A stretch of DNA of 64,000 bases, taken from Tyto alba. Lineage: Eukaryota; Chordata; Aves; Strigiformes; Tytonidae. Location of the stretch: assembly GCF_018691265.1 (NCBI RefSeq), contig NW_024881313.1, forward strand, positions 2,472,501-2,536,500, written 5' to 3'. Positions 37,201 to 49,073 of the stretch are shown in pieces. The notes under the pieces are model-generated. The model saw nothing but the letters and a program-made list of their open reading frames with translations. It was not told where the DNA came from and did no database searches. A program made the translations under genes and the position numbers. Numbering within the stretch: the stretch's first letter is position 1; each line of letters starts with the position of its first letter.

Positions 37201-40200
37201 AAAATGAGATAATATATGTCACAGTCCAAACCAAATACAGTTCCTCTGTAGTTTTTAATCCAGTGTCATCAATTAATTGCACAGCAATTACAATGAAAGA
37301 AACTTTGAGCTATTGTGCATGTAGTAGGGGAACCACCAAAATCTGGCCTTACTATTACAATAAATGAGTATCTAGCAATGGCTAAGACTAAGCAAATATA
37401 GGAAGTCCTTCTGCACAAAGTAATAATTCTCATTTGAATGTCCAAGACCAAATTAATCCTCAATTTAGTAACTGGTATTGCTGTTGATTTCCAGTATTTT
37501 CTATTTGACTTAAAGAAAGCATTACATATAAAGCAGATTTTAATGGAATATAAACCCTAGCTTGTCTTTCAGTAGAGGGCTTGTTAAGGATTTAATGCCA
37601 GATGAACAGGACATTCTAAGAAGGGTTACCATCCACTGTTGGTCACTGAAATTAAGAAGAGATACCGTCTACTGGATTTTTAGATAAAGCTTTTGAGGGC
37701 TGACTCAGACATCTGAAGACTTTACTATGAGTTCTATCTTACATAGTGAAAAACGTATTGTAAGAAGAAACCCATACGTTGAAAGTTAAGTGACAAAAGA
37801 AGGCACATCTGATGCTAATTTAGAAAGCTACAGTATATTTTGATGAAGAGAGGGATTGCCTTACCTGCTGTTGACATACCAGTTGTATTGCAATGGTTTA
37901 CTAATGCAAATTATTTGCTCCGTGTAAATAAATGTGGACAATTCTTAAAGCATCAGGGTAGATATGTAACTTTCAGGCAGCAAGCAAATCCTACTTATCT
38001 CTAGAAGCTGCTTTTCTTCTCTTCTGGAGTGTGCCTACTCATACTTTCATGTTCATAAATGATAGATATCTGTTGCTCATTGTTGAGTTTCTCCAAAAAC
38101 CTTTCTCGTTCATTGATTGAAAAAATGTGTATTTCATTTTGTGCCGTTTCTTGTTGTGTATTAGGTTGAAAATTACAGTATGTTGAACTTTCAATTTTAT
38201 CCTTTTTCCCGACTGTCACAAATAGTATTTTAGTCTTACCTTAGAGTTAAGATTTTAACATATACATAATGTAAAAGCCCACTCTATAAACAGAATGAAG
38301 GATTGGTTGAGGTGTCAAAAGTGTTCGTCTGAGTTTTACTCTCCTGCCGCATAATTATGTGCTGAGATGATAATGAGTAGTACTGGATGGCTGTGAGGAT
38401 GGAATGCAGATTTGTCATTATGTTGCTCCTTGATGCAGGTGATGTGCTTCCCATATGAAGTACAGGGAATTATCTTTATCCAGGAAAGAAACAAGCAAGA
38501 AAGCTTCCATTTTGACTTTTGTTACATACTCTTTACGAAAAGAAAAAAAAAAAAAAACAAACATCTGGTGATATTAAACATAAGTAGGCTTAGAGACCAG
38601 TGGATTTGAATAGAATAAATACCTTCTGAAACCTGTGATGAATTTTGTAGGAATATATACCAGTGTTTGAAAAGCTATCCTTGTCTTTTTTTTCCTTTTA
38701 CTTTTGTAGTCAATAGCTATTGACTGTAAAAGCTGAACAATTAATGGAAAAGTTCTACTCTAGTAAGGAATTTAAGGTTCCATATATATGAAGTATTTAT
38801 GTCTCTTTTGCTTTCTTGATACTTAAATCACATCAGCTGTTCAGGTTAACCAGTACTGTTTAATTTAATACATCATTTTGTTTCTTTCAGCAACACAGAA
38901 CTTAGCCTAGTATCTCATGTTGGAAATTGGTGGGAAAAAAGGCAATAGGTAGGTCAAGAAACTGTTGCAGAAGGCAATTCTCTCAGCACATGCCTTAAGA
39001 AATGAAACTGTGCTAACATGTCCATGTTAGTAGTCAAAATACAGCACTTTGGACTTAATCACTTGCTAGCAACCCAAGTATTTGCTGTAGAATCCAGGCC
39101 TGTGGTTAATGAATATTTTGGTTAACCAGTGTTTCATCCTCACTGCCTATTCTTACCTGGTCTATCTGAATTAATTAGTATGGGCATGAAAAAATACGTT
39201 GCTAGCATGTCCTTTATTTTTCTGCTAACACGTATGTTTAGAGATGATAATAAAGTAATGAAGAGAACTATGTGCACCATCCAGCAGGAAAAGATCATCC
39301 TGTCATGAGTCCTTAAGACAAAAGCCAATATCCAAAGATAGTCTGAAGACTAATACAGACAGAAGGTCACTCTGAGAAGCTTTTGGTTCTATTGCATCAA
39401 ACCAATGCACATAAAAACAAGCTGCCCAAAGAGGAGCCTCTGCTAGTATGCAAAGAGAAGCCTCAACAAGAGCAATAGCAAGAGATAGTAAACACAATGT
39501 AGTGACTAAATTGTGAAATTTGGAAGCTAAACTGTTATCTTTTAACACAACTGGCATCAAGTGGCTAGTGCAGATAAGATAATTTTGTTTTAAATCTTTA
39601 AACAAATGAGCATGAAATACTTAAATGCACAATGTAGGCCTGTTGGAAGCAGAGGAGCTGGATATCATAAAACCTCAGTTTTTAATACTTCCCCACAGTT
39701 CTCCCACGTCAGAATGAACTAGGCCATTTTGGATTTTCATGGGTGGGTAGAAGAATGATGGAGAGTTGCGTTCAAGGAAAAAACAGCAGCTAGTGAACTG
39801 CCTTAAGGGGTGGGATGTCAACTTCAGAGATAGCACAGTCTTCAGTTAGAGCCTCCACTAGCCTAGAAGAACATGTTAATCATCTAGCTCTCCAGGCCCA
39901 GTTTCATCTCTGTCTTTAGTTTTAGCAGAAAATTACATCCTGAAACCACAATTCATCCCTAATGAAAACGCTCCTGAAAATTAGTGAAATAGTAACTCTG
40001 TAGGAATATGGCCAGTCTGCATTTTCTCTACAGGTGTCTGGTTGCCCAGTGGAATGCAGTTAATCTGGAAAATGAAAAGCAGCATAATGTCAACATTGGG
40101 AAGAATGCTTCCTTTTTACTTTTTTTCCCCAAAAAAGTAATAGTTCACCGGGTAGCCAATTCACCCAGCTGCTTGTTTCCACTTCAGATACTGAGCATAA

Positions 40201-43075
40201 TTCTCGGATAGCCATTTCTACTCCTGTGGGCAGTGCTCCCTCCCCCTTCAGTCTAACTAAATGTTACAGACTGAGGTGAGGGGAAGAAGAATGTGGGGAG
40301 TTCTGCAGATGACCTATATAGTTTAAATTATATGTTCTGAGTCTTCTTGAACAGTTGTTTTATTGGAAGTCCTTGCGTTGGGTAAATACATGGCAGTGTT
40401 GGCAGTGCGTGCAACAGGAAAAGGTCCTGCCCTGAAAATAATATAACTGACTGTTCTAAATGGGTGAGCTCGACAGTAGTTCTCACTGACCTTGTGAACC
40501 TCTTGTTCCAAATAGGTGCATGCCTTGATTATCTTTCCTGGTTCTGACGTGGTTTTGAGCAAGAACTTTTAAAAGTATCCTATGAAATATTAAAGCAGGC
40601 CAGCCATATTTGAAGAATAAAATCCATTAACACAGGTCACAGGAATAGGTTGCTCAAGAGTAGTGCTGTTAATTAAGTTGCACAATTTTGTGTAACTCCT
40701 GCATATTGTATGAAATCGCAGTACTTCGGTCTAGATAAAGAATGAGAAATAATGTTTGAGAAACATTTCTAAAAACATAGTTATCATACCAAACTAATAC
40801 TGTAAAAATAATATTTCATCACCCCTCTTACTGAATTTAGTAGCACAAGGCCCTAAAGGGTTAAGTTATATAACTTAGCATGAAGGTTCCACACATTTTG
40901 GCAAAAAGAGAAAATCTGTACACGGTGCTGCAAAATAGAATTGCTTAGTGAAAAAGAACAAAAGCAGACAAGAGGAGGAGCTGATTTCAAATAACATGTT
41001 TTGAAATCAATGCATGAGTCACACTTGAGTTTTTACAGAAAGCCAAGGGTATTCTATTTTCTTCCTCTGAGAACACTCTCAACATACCACTTGCAGCTTG
41101 ATATTGACTGCCATTGATGAATTCCTTGAATTTCCAGATAGCAGTGTTTATAAGGAAAGAAGGCAGTGGATGAACCTAGAGCTTGTTATTCAGTATTGAG
41201 TGTATTGACAACAGGACAATATTCTTCCCAAATTTCAGAGAAGCAAAACAGCATCACCTAATATCACATCAGCTTGTGAAGTCTACAAGAAAGTATCTGT
41301 TTTCATAGGCCTTTACATTGTCATCTGTAATTTTTAGTGATCTGCTTTCCTTTACTTCTTATCACCTTATTTGAAATTAGGACCGTGTTAGCATGCTTTC
41401 TCTGATTACCTTTATATAAGTTTTTTTGTCCTTGAAGTCTAAAAAAGTGTCCAATACAGTGATCTCTGAATGCCACACAAGCAACATATTTTATTTTGCT
41501 CTTGGTGTTAAGAAAGGGGAGAGAGAAAAGAAATTTCCTATTTTCTGTCCTTTAAGTTCGTAATATAAAATAGCGTAATAAGATATAATATAATATAATG
41601 AAACTCCCTCTGCTTCTGATTGCTGTTACTCCTACCAATAATATTACCAGGTTTTTATTATCAGAGGTGAAGTTTGTAAAAAATGCTTTGATACTTTGCT
41701 ATACACATAGCCACGTGTGCAATGTAGCAGCAAAATAATTGTGTAATATATTGTATGTTACTAAATATTGTTACAGTGCTTAAATCAAAATTCCAGGTAA
41801 CATCTAAACACAATCCTTAGTTGTTTACAACTTACATCGGTAAACGTGGTGTGAGCTATTGGAGTTTAAGCTTGGGCCTTGTGGTTTATTCCATTTCTCC
41901 TAACAAATACACGTGAGAATGACATTCAGAATCACCAACATCAGGTTTGGGGGTTTTTTTAATAACGCACCTACAGTCAACTAGACATATATGGGACATC
42001 TTGAATCAAATAGTTCTCCTCATTGTCTTACTTATCTATGAGAATAATCACAAAAGAGTAATCAGGCAATAAAAGAAAATAAATAATTCCCACAGAAAGT
42101 TTGCAACATGCCAATGTGCTTAGTATCTAGAAATGTTAATGATAACACATTTATATTTGTATAGATTGAACAGTAGAAAATATAATGGCATCTTTGACCT
42201 TAGAAATTCATTTATTAGTATTAGTGGTTTGACATGTTACGTATTTTGAAAAAATGTTTACAAAATTGAAAGTGATTTAATTCTCCTTTTTCTTATTACA
42301 ATAACTAATCAGAAAAACCTTTTTAATGGTGTAATCCCATATCCAACCAAAGTATTTAGTTATACATCCTGCCTTACTGTATATCTGAGCTCTGGGACTC
42401 TCCAGCCGAAACACATCCCCTGATTTATCTTCTGTCTAAACTATTTCTTACATTATGACTCTGTGCTGCAGCCTTTGATATTCCCTGTGACATCATGAGA
42501 CAGCTGTGTTACATTGTGTTTAAGCAGTACTAAACCTTTAAACTTTAAACGAATATTTTTCTTCTTGGAGGTATAAATAGAATATGTAATAAGCATCTGT
42601 GGGATATGCAATTAATGTCACTTGTGAGGAAAGACCTTCATGATGCACTTGGGTTTTGGCACTCTTAAATTATGAGCTCTTTACTACACTCATGGGATAA
42701 ATTCCATATCCCCCAGATGCTTATTATGTATCTTCCATCTCCCTTAATTCCTATTAGCTGGATTAGTAGTTGTTGTGATGTTGAGGTTTATGGTAATTTA
42801 ACTGGGGTGGTTCTCGGTGATCAATAAATAAACTTCAAAAGTTTAGTATTTTTTATTTTCTAGAAATTCCAATGTGTTTAGCTGTAACAATTTACATTAA
42901 ACGCTAGTTGGATATACCAAAAACTTCCGTCAGCTGTGCACACTGGTGTATCCATTACCTAAATTTCAAAAAACAAGCAAATACATAAAAGCAAAAGTTT
43001 TCAGTAGCAAAGAATGAGCTCAGTTACAAGGTCTGGGGATGACTAGGACAGGGGCATTTAGCATCTGCAAATGTT

Positions 43076-43108
43076 AAAAAAAAAAAAAAAAACAAAAAAA
43101 ACAAACAA
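43076..43108. repeat. A-rich tract
   Basis: A17 followed by interrupted CAAA units. Confidence 0.88.
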
Positions 43109-43895
43109 CAAACTAATTCACATAGAGAATAAATATCTTGTTGTTAAATGACGATATTATTAATGTTCTTGTCACAGTGATTATCTGGAGAGTTTGTCAA
43201 ACTGGTACAGAATGGCCTAGATTAGTTATCAACTCAGGAGCAAATAAGATTTTTAAAAGACTCAATAAAGTCCAGTGATTAATTGTTATATATTCTGATT
43301 CATGCCTATCCCATTTTATCTAATTTAATAAAAGTCTAAAATGATGATTAATCCTTTCACACCAGCAGTTGCTGGTACATCCATTACATGTCCAATCTGA
43401 ATTCCTCTGCCAAGGAGTTAAGTACTATTTTGAACTTGGTGTGAAAAATATCATTATAAATTTCATTAACCTGATCATCAAATTTAAAAAAGTCAACTCG
43501 TAAAATCCATTACTACATATCATGCATCGAAGATTAAAAACTGGTCCTCAGTGGGCAGGAATAGCCAGGATTTAATACCCACAGCATATGTTTAAAGTGC
43601 TCATATGACATTATTGTATCTGTAATTATCAGAATTTTATGTTTATTAACCCAAGTGAATTAAGAATCTTGTTTTGCGCAAAATTTAGCATGCATGTTAA
43701 ATTGACCATTAATTCCGAGCATATCAATGTATATGTATTTACTACAAATGCAGAGGTATTTGTTCGACGCATTGTAATAATTTTAGCATTTAGAGAATTG
43801 CCTTCCTTTAATTTTGCATTCTCGGATAACACAATCTACTTCTTCGGTGCTTCCAGTTGGCTATCCTGGTGTGAATCCCCATGGGTGACATTGAT

Positions 43896-44210
43896 TTAAA
43901 TCTTACTTCGCGTAGTCCTTCTGGGGGAAACTTGGAGTCTTTCATGTTTGCGCTGTATCTCAACCATAGCCAAGTCCTCATCTTCAGGAAGGTGTTTTTT
44001 ACACCAGTGACACTGTGCTTCAGGGCTGCTTGGCCCGTCGGCAGTTAGAGCCAAGAGAGACGCCTCCCTTGCGCTGCACATTAAATGTGCCTCAGCAGAG
44101 AAACAGGCACAAAACGTCGGGGCGGGATTCAGGATGGGCGCATGGCTTTTTCTGAGGAGGGCTGCCCAAGAGGCAAATTCAGGCAAATTCAGTAAACGCG
44201 TGAGAATCAC
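43896..44210 (-). other. Unrecognised 104-codon open frame leaving the CpG island
   Basis: Minus-strand frame with ATG at 44210, immediately downstream (in its own direction) of the CpG island, so placed as a first coding exon would be. The product has no family I recognise; it includes a C-H-W-C-K motif and a basic C-terminus (S-P-R-R-T-T-R-S-K-I). A donor-like GTAAGA on the minus strand lies at 43901-43906, just before the stop. It may equally be chance in GC-rich DNA. Confidence 0.2.
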
Positions 44211-44460
44211 GCTGCCCGGGGCGTGGGGGGGGGGGCCGCCTTGCCCCGCCCGTGGCGGGGATTTGAACCCGCGGCCTCTGCGGCAGCCGCCGCCTGCAAC
44301 CCGGGCCCCGCCCCGCCCCGCGCCCGGCCCCGCCCCCCGCGTGGCGTGCCAGCGGTTTCCTAGGGAACGGCGGGCCCCGGCGCTGGGGGCAGGCGGCAGC
44401 GGCTGCGGCCTGCCGCCTCCCCCGGCCCGCCGGCAGCGGACGGGGCTCTAACGCGGGTGC
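44100..44460. promoter_or_regulatory. Intronic CpG island with GC boxes and X-box-like site
   Basis: An abrupt block of very high G+C and frequent CpG inside a strongly AT-rich intron, densest at 44205-44460. It has tandem CCCCGCCCC GC boxes (Sp/KLF type) at about 44305-44340, a G11 run at 44225-44235 and a near-palindrome GTTTCCTAGGGAAC at 44355-44368 that fits the RFX X-box pattern. Such islands are usually promoters. No exon of a known gene is recognised on either side, so an alternative or antisense promoter is inference. An A-rich tract (44468-44503) follows directly. Confidence 0.6.
44355..44368. promoter_or_regulatory. X-box-like (RFX) palindrome
   Basis: GTTTCC-TA-GGGAAC: two half-sites in inverted orientation with a 2 bp spacer, one mismatch from perfect symmetry. 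RFX factors bind this form, often in promoters of ciliary genes. Binding is not shown by sequence alone. Confidence 0.4.
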
Positions 44461-44467
44461 ACCGTAG

Positions 44468-44503
44468 GAAAAAAAAAAAATAAAATAATAAAAAAAAAAA
44501 AAA
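44468..44503. repeat. A-rich tract bordering the CpG island
   Basis: Two A-runs around TAAAATAAT, starting a few bases after the CpG island. The abrupt switch from about pure G+C to pure A/T is striking. Confidence 0.85.
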
Positions 44504-46577
44504 TCGGAAAAGACTTGGGACAGAGAGCCTTTAATCGCAGTCAGTTAAAAAAAATGGAGTATTTTTGACTCGTGGCTGCAAAATGCAGGCCCTTGGTTGA
44601 CGCCAGACAGAGGGATAAAAGTCACTGGGTTTGAGAAAATAGGAACTGTGGTCTTTACCAAACCAAACACGCCTCTTTTTAATTTTTTTTTTTTTGTTAT
44701 TTATTTATTTTTTATTGAAACACTCACTTGCGCCTCCCTCACAAAAAGAGCTTTTTGACTGCAGGTTCCACTTGGGCTCCAGATGTAAAATGGAGTCGTA
44801 CCAGGTGCCGGATGGTGGTGCTGCTGTGAGCAACCGACACTGGCTTCTGCCTTCTGCACATGGCACGGCCATAAACTGGGGTATTTCGGACCAGCACAAC
44901 TATTATTACGTATTGCAGGGAGCTGTGTGGCTTCACTGCTTGGTGTAGGTTCACCTCACACATTCCTCCTAGACCTGCCCCAATGGCTTTGCCCGTTTCC
45001 CTTACCCCTGCTCAGATGTTCTGCATAAAGGAAATGGCCAAGTTCGGAAGAGAAAAGGCCCTTCTTGATCCACAACATCCCCACCTGGTGAACCATGCTC
45101 TTCTCCTTTCTTTTGCAGACAACTAGCATCATTCCAGTAGCTAGTCATGGCAGTGCAGGAGTGTTTCAGAACAGCCAGGTGGTTCATCAGAGCTGTATGT
45201 CACACGTTCAGATTATCAGGTGTTAGATCTGGGAACGGACCATAAGACATCTTAGGTTCTTCTGGTACGAAGGAAGGAGGAGACTGCCTAGGTGATTTTA
45301 CTCCTGGATGGACCAAAACTAGTTTCTAAGACTCACCTTTAAATCAAAAAAGTTTGTCCATTGCAAAATCCTTGCCTTTAACAACCTTGTTGATTAAATT
45401 ATCTTTGATCTATCTTTTAATGCATCTTTGATCTAAATTATCTTTTGATCTATTAAATGCCAGGCTTAGAGCAACTTTCTCTTCTGACAAATGGTTTAGA
45501 TGATCTGTCTGCAGTACTTCGCGTGAACTCCACCAACCTGAGTTGGGCAGTAGCATAAGTTTAGTAGCATCTCCCAAAAATTCAGCTCTGTACTTTATGG
45601 GCTAGAATAATAGCCATATTTCATTGAGTCCTATAAAAGTCTATAACTTGTTTGAGGTTTTGAACATTATATAGAATTATTTTCTAAACTTTGTGGAGGA
45701 GTTAATTACTTAGTGTGGAAAAAGATGAGCAATGATATGTTTCCTTCATAGAGATTTAAGAGATTAAAGTTAAGGTTACTGATAAAGACCTTTTTTTTAT
45801 TTTACTTTGTCTTTACATTTCAGCAGTTCCTATTTCACTGAAAAATCTCAAATATCATCAGCTGGCTTTTGGTGTGTGTCCATTCCTGAGAAAATTGCAG
45901 TATTTTTTCTCGGGATGCTTTCAGTAAATAGCATTCGGGCAGAGTTAACTTTGTCTTGGCTGCTGAATCACCTCATAAGAGAATTCATCTGTAATAGAAT
46001 GTTTCACCGATATATCTGAATCTTCCAAGTGCCCGGTCATTTATTTTTTCTTAAATCTCAAAAACTGCTAACAGTTAACGTGATTTTCATATTTACCACA
46101 GTAAGTCTGGGAGCAAACCAAACTGCCATCAGAAAACAAGACAATGTGGTAAATATGTGGTTAGTAAGGGGGAAAAGTGTTTGAGAGACTGTTAAAGGAC
46201 ATACTGTGTGAAGGTTTGGCGCAGGAAGAGGGGGAGATTGTGAGAGAGAGGAGATGGAGAGACCAGACATAAGACCTCACTGCTTGAATTGCTGAACCTG
46301 TGAAATATAAAGTATGTTTGCAGTGTAGTTCAGTCATTAAATAATGTGCAAGGGTTTATCTCACATGGCCAGTTGCAACACTCACCAGGTAGTCAAAGGA
46401 AGAAATAAATACCCAATGTGTAAACCTAAACATATGTAAAATAGGTAAATACAGTGTAGCCATAAACATAGAGTGTCTCCTTCTTTGTGTATGTGTAGGT
46501 GTGGATAAAGTCTTACATATGCAGAAACTATTAAACCCCAAATTGTTTAGCTAACTCCTAAGTAACAAACTGGGGGG

Positions 46578-46603
46578 AAAAAAAAAAAAAAAAAAAAAAA
46601 AAA
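46578..46603. repeat. Poly-A tract (A26)
   Basis: Preceded by a G6 run; no retrocopy recognised. Confidence 0.9.
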
Positions 46604-46950
46604 GATCTGGTTTAACTGATTTCGGTATGAGTAAGGGAGGAAAGAAGGTTCTTCTTTTTTTCCTGTTTCCTCTAGTTATAAAAATTACAGTGATTACACA
46701 TCATAAAGCCTATCTGTAATAAAACGCATCAGCTGGCCAAGGTTTTCATCGCTCACTCAATAATCCATTAATACAGCAACGCTGCCCAGGCATCTTTATA
46801 ATACCAACTCGGAGGTAATTTTAATCAGCTAGACCAGCTGGTATTTAACAGCAGCTGCTGGAGACGCCACAAATATACTCAATAGCTGACATCTTTATTT
46901 GCAGTTTTTCAAGGGGAGAAGAGATCCTCCTGTGGTTACTTATATTAAGC

Positions 46951-46970
46951 TTTTTTTTTTTTATATATAT
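46951..46970. repeat. T-run plus (AT)n
   Basis: Twelve T's followed by four AT units. Confidence 0.85.
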
Positions 46971-49055
46971 AAGTATTGGTACCGGAGGGTAATACCTGAA
47001 TAAAAGAGGGAATAGAGTTGATACAAAAAATAAAAAATATATTCTTGGAGTCAGAGGGCTTTTTCATGAAGTCCTCTTCATAAATGAACAAAAAAATAAA
47101 GCGTAGATGCCAGCTTTGTTGGAGTTTAGAACCTTTTCCTGGTATATTTACACTAATCTCAGACATGGCTTGCAGCATAAAATGTACTCTGCAGTGCTGC
47201 ATCTCCCCGTCTTACTGAAGCTTTCCTGTCTCTCCATGATATAAATATGTGATAAATAGTGCTCTTGGTAGAAGAAAGTGATGCTTGCTCACATGTGTTC
47301 AATTTTAACTGACATGTACTTCTTTTGTCCTCAGTTTTGGCTTAAAACGTCTGCATGCAGGAGTGTGTAAGTGTATCTCTAGCCTTAAAGACACGGGTGT
47401 TTGTGTATAAATAATACACAATATGTTTATTTGTACTTCTCATCTCTTATAAGGCTAGAGATGAATTCAGCAACTGAATAAAGCACCGCGCTCTGCAGTA
47501 GTAAATGTGGAATACTATTTCGCATTGGGTTTGAGGGGGGAACAAGCAGAGGCAACACGAAGTTAACAGTCACAAACACATTATAAATAAAAATTTAATT
47601 ACACTTGGGGGAGCTTGGCTTACAAAGCTCACAAATCCGTAATGGAGCTTGCTGGTAATAAAGGCCTGATCTGTTTGTTAAACTCCAATATTCCTGTCCT
47701 TCTGTATCTCTTCTTTTATATAAAACTTCAGTTTCTGCATTGATTACTGATTGCAAAAAAGACTGACTTCACTGGTAAACTGTTTTTTCTGTCAGATACC
47801 AAATGCCGTATTTCTTTATTAAGAAAATAGTTATGACTCTTAGGTAGGGCAGGGGAGGTGCCATGAGAAGTGTAAGTATATCTATTTTCGTTAACTATTT
47901 ATCATATGTCATCGTGGATGAGATCTGTGTTTAATATGAATTTGACTTGCTGGAGATCGTTTTTTGTTAATATATGAACAAATTCTAAGGTAGCAGCTTC
48001 TTTGTAATGAAGATTTCAAAAAATGCTAGTAGTAGCCTAAATGGTTATGAACATGGAAGAAAATACAGTATTATTAAACTTGATAGAGGTGTAAGTGTTC
48101 CTAAGACAGAAGCAGTGAAAACTAGAACATAGTTTTATTTTTTCTTCTTTCTTTTAAATTCAGAATCTTACAGTTGAAAGAAGTTGATGGCATAAAGGAA
48201 CAAACCTGAGGACATAGATATAAATCCTTAAACAAATTTGGGGCTATAGTAGTCATTTGCAGGTAGTCATTTGTTAGTCCCAGTGTGGTACCTCTCTGCA
48301 GTCAAATACGGGTCTGTCTGAAACTGTGATTGACTACTTCAAATTAAAATCCAGTGACAGAATGGATTACTGAGGTTGCAATTTGACTAAAAAACACTTA
48401 GCAAGCATGTTTTCTCTTATTTGTAGTGAAAACAGTCTGTTGAAGTTTGTTTAGTGTGTTTGACAACAGACAGTTTGATATATTGCTGGGCACAGCAGTA
48501 GGTTGGACTTGAGTGGTATTAGCTTTCACTGTTTTGATTAATGGTAATTGTTTCGATGAAAAGGCATGTTTTACGTACAACTCATAGTTCTGGAAAACAG
48601 AAGTCAACTTGCAAGATCTGTAATTACTGTTCTGAGTTAGCATATAAAAAAAGCTTGGAGAACATGCGGGCAAATCACAGTAGGGTTTTTTTTGTATGTC
48701 TGTATTTTGTATGGGATTGCATTTTGCATTTTGTAGCTTTTATACACTGCTTCTTGTCTGAGGAAATATATCTTAGGTTTTATCTCTCCTTGAGTGCTGC
48801 AGTGTGCTTTAAGATATATTTCTGCATTTCACATTGTAGTTTCAATCTTGGTGTAGTAAAATTTTTTCTATGCTTTCAATCATTTCAGTCATCAACACAA
48901 CAAAAGGTCAACCTGGAGACTCCTCTGTCTCCTCGCATCCCCACACAGTCCTGAACAGATATCTGTTCATCTTTAAAAGTCTGTTTTCTCAGGTTAGAAA
49001 AACACTGCCTTCTCCCACTCTCAGAATGTGTTTTCTAGTTTTCCTAAGATACTAC

Positions 49056-49073
49056 TTTTTTTTTTTTTTTTTT
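49056..49073. repeat. Poly-T tract (T18)
   Basis: Homopolymer in the large intron. Confidence 0.88.

Noticed and set aside
38001..38219. 72-codon hydrophilic minus-strand frame as an exon
   Set aside because: The charged composition follows from A/T bias; no recognised family, promoter or convincing splice context.
44245..44310. A functional tRNA gene on the minus strand
   Set aside because: Only the B box fits. No acceptable A box or D-arm, T-stem pairing fails with a 7-base loop, and the total length is too short.
44100..44503. Processed retrocopy of a GC-rich transcript with poly-A tail
   Set aside because: The A-rich stretch is interrupted, no target-site duplication is seen and no parent transcript is recognised.
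48541..48954. 137-codon plus-strand frame as a membrane protein gene
   Set aside because: Hydrophobic F/L/C-rich runs come from T-rich DNA; no start context, no family and no neighbouring exon.
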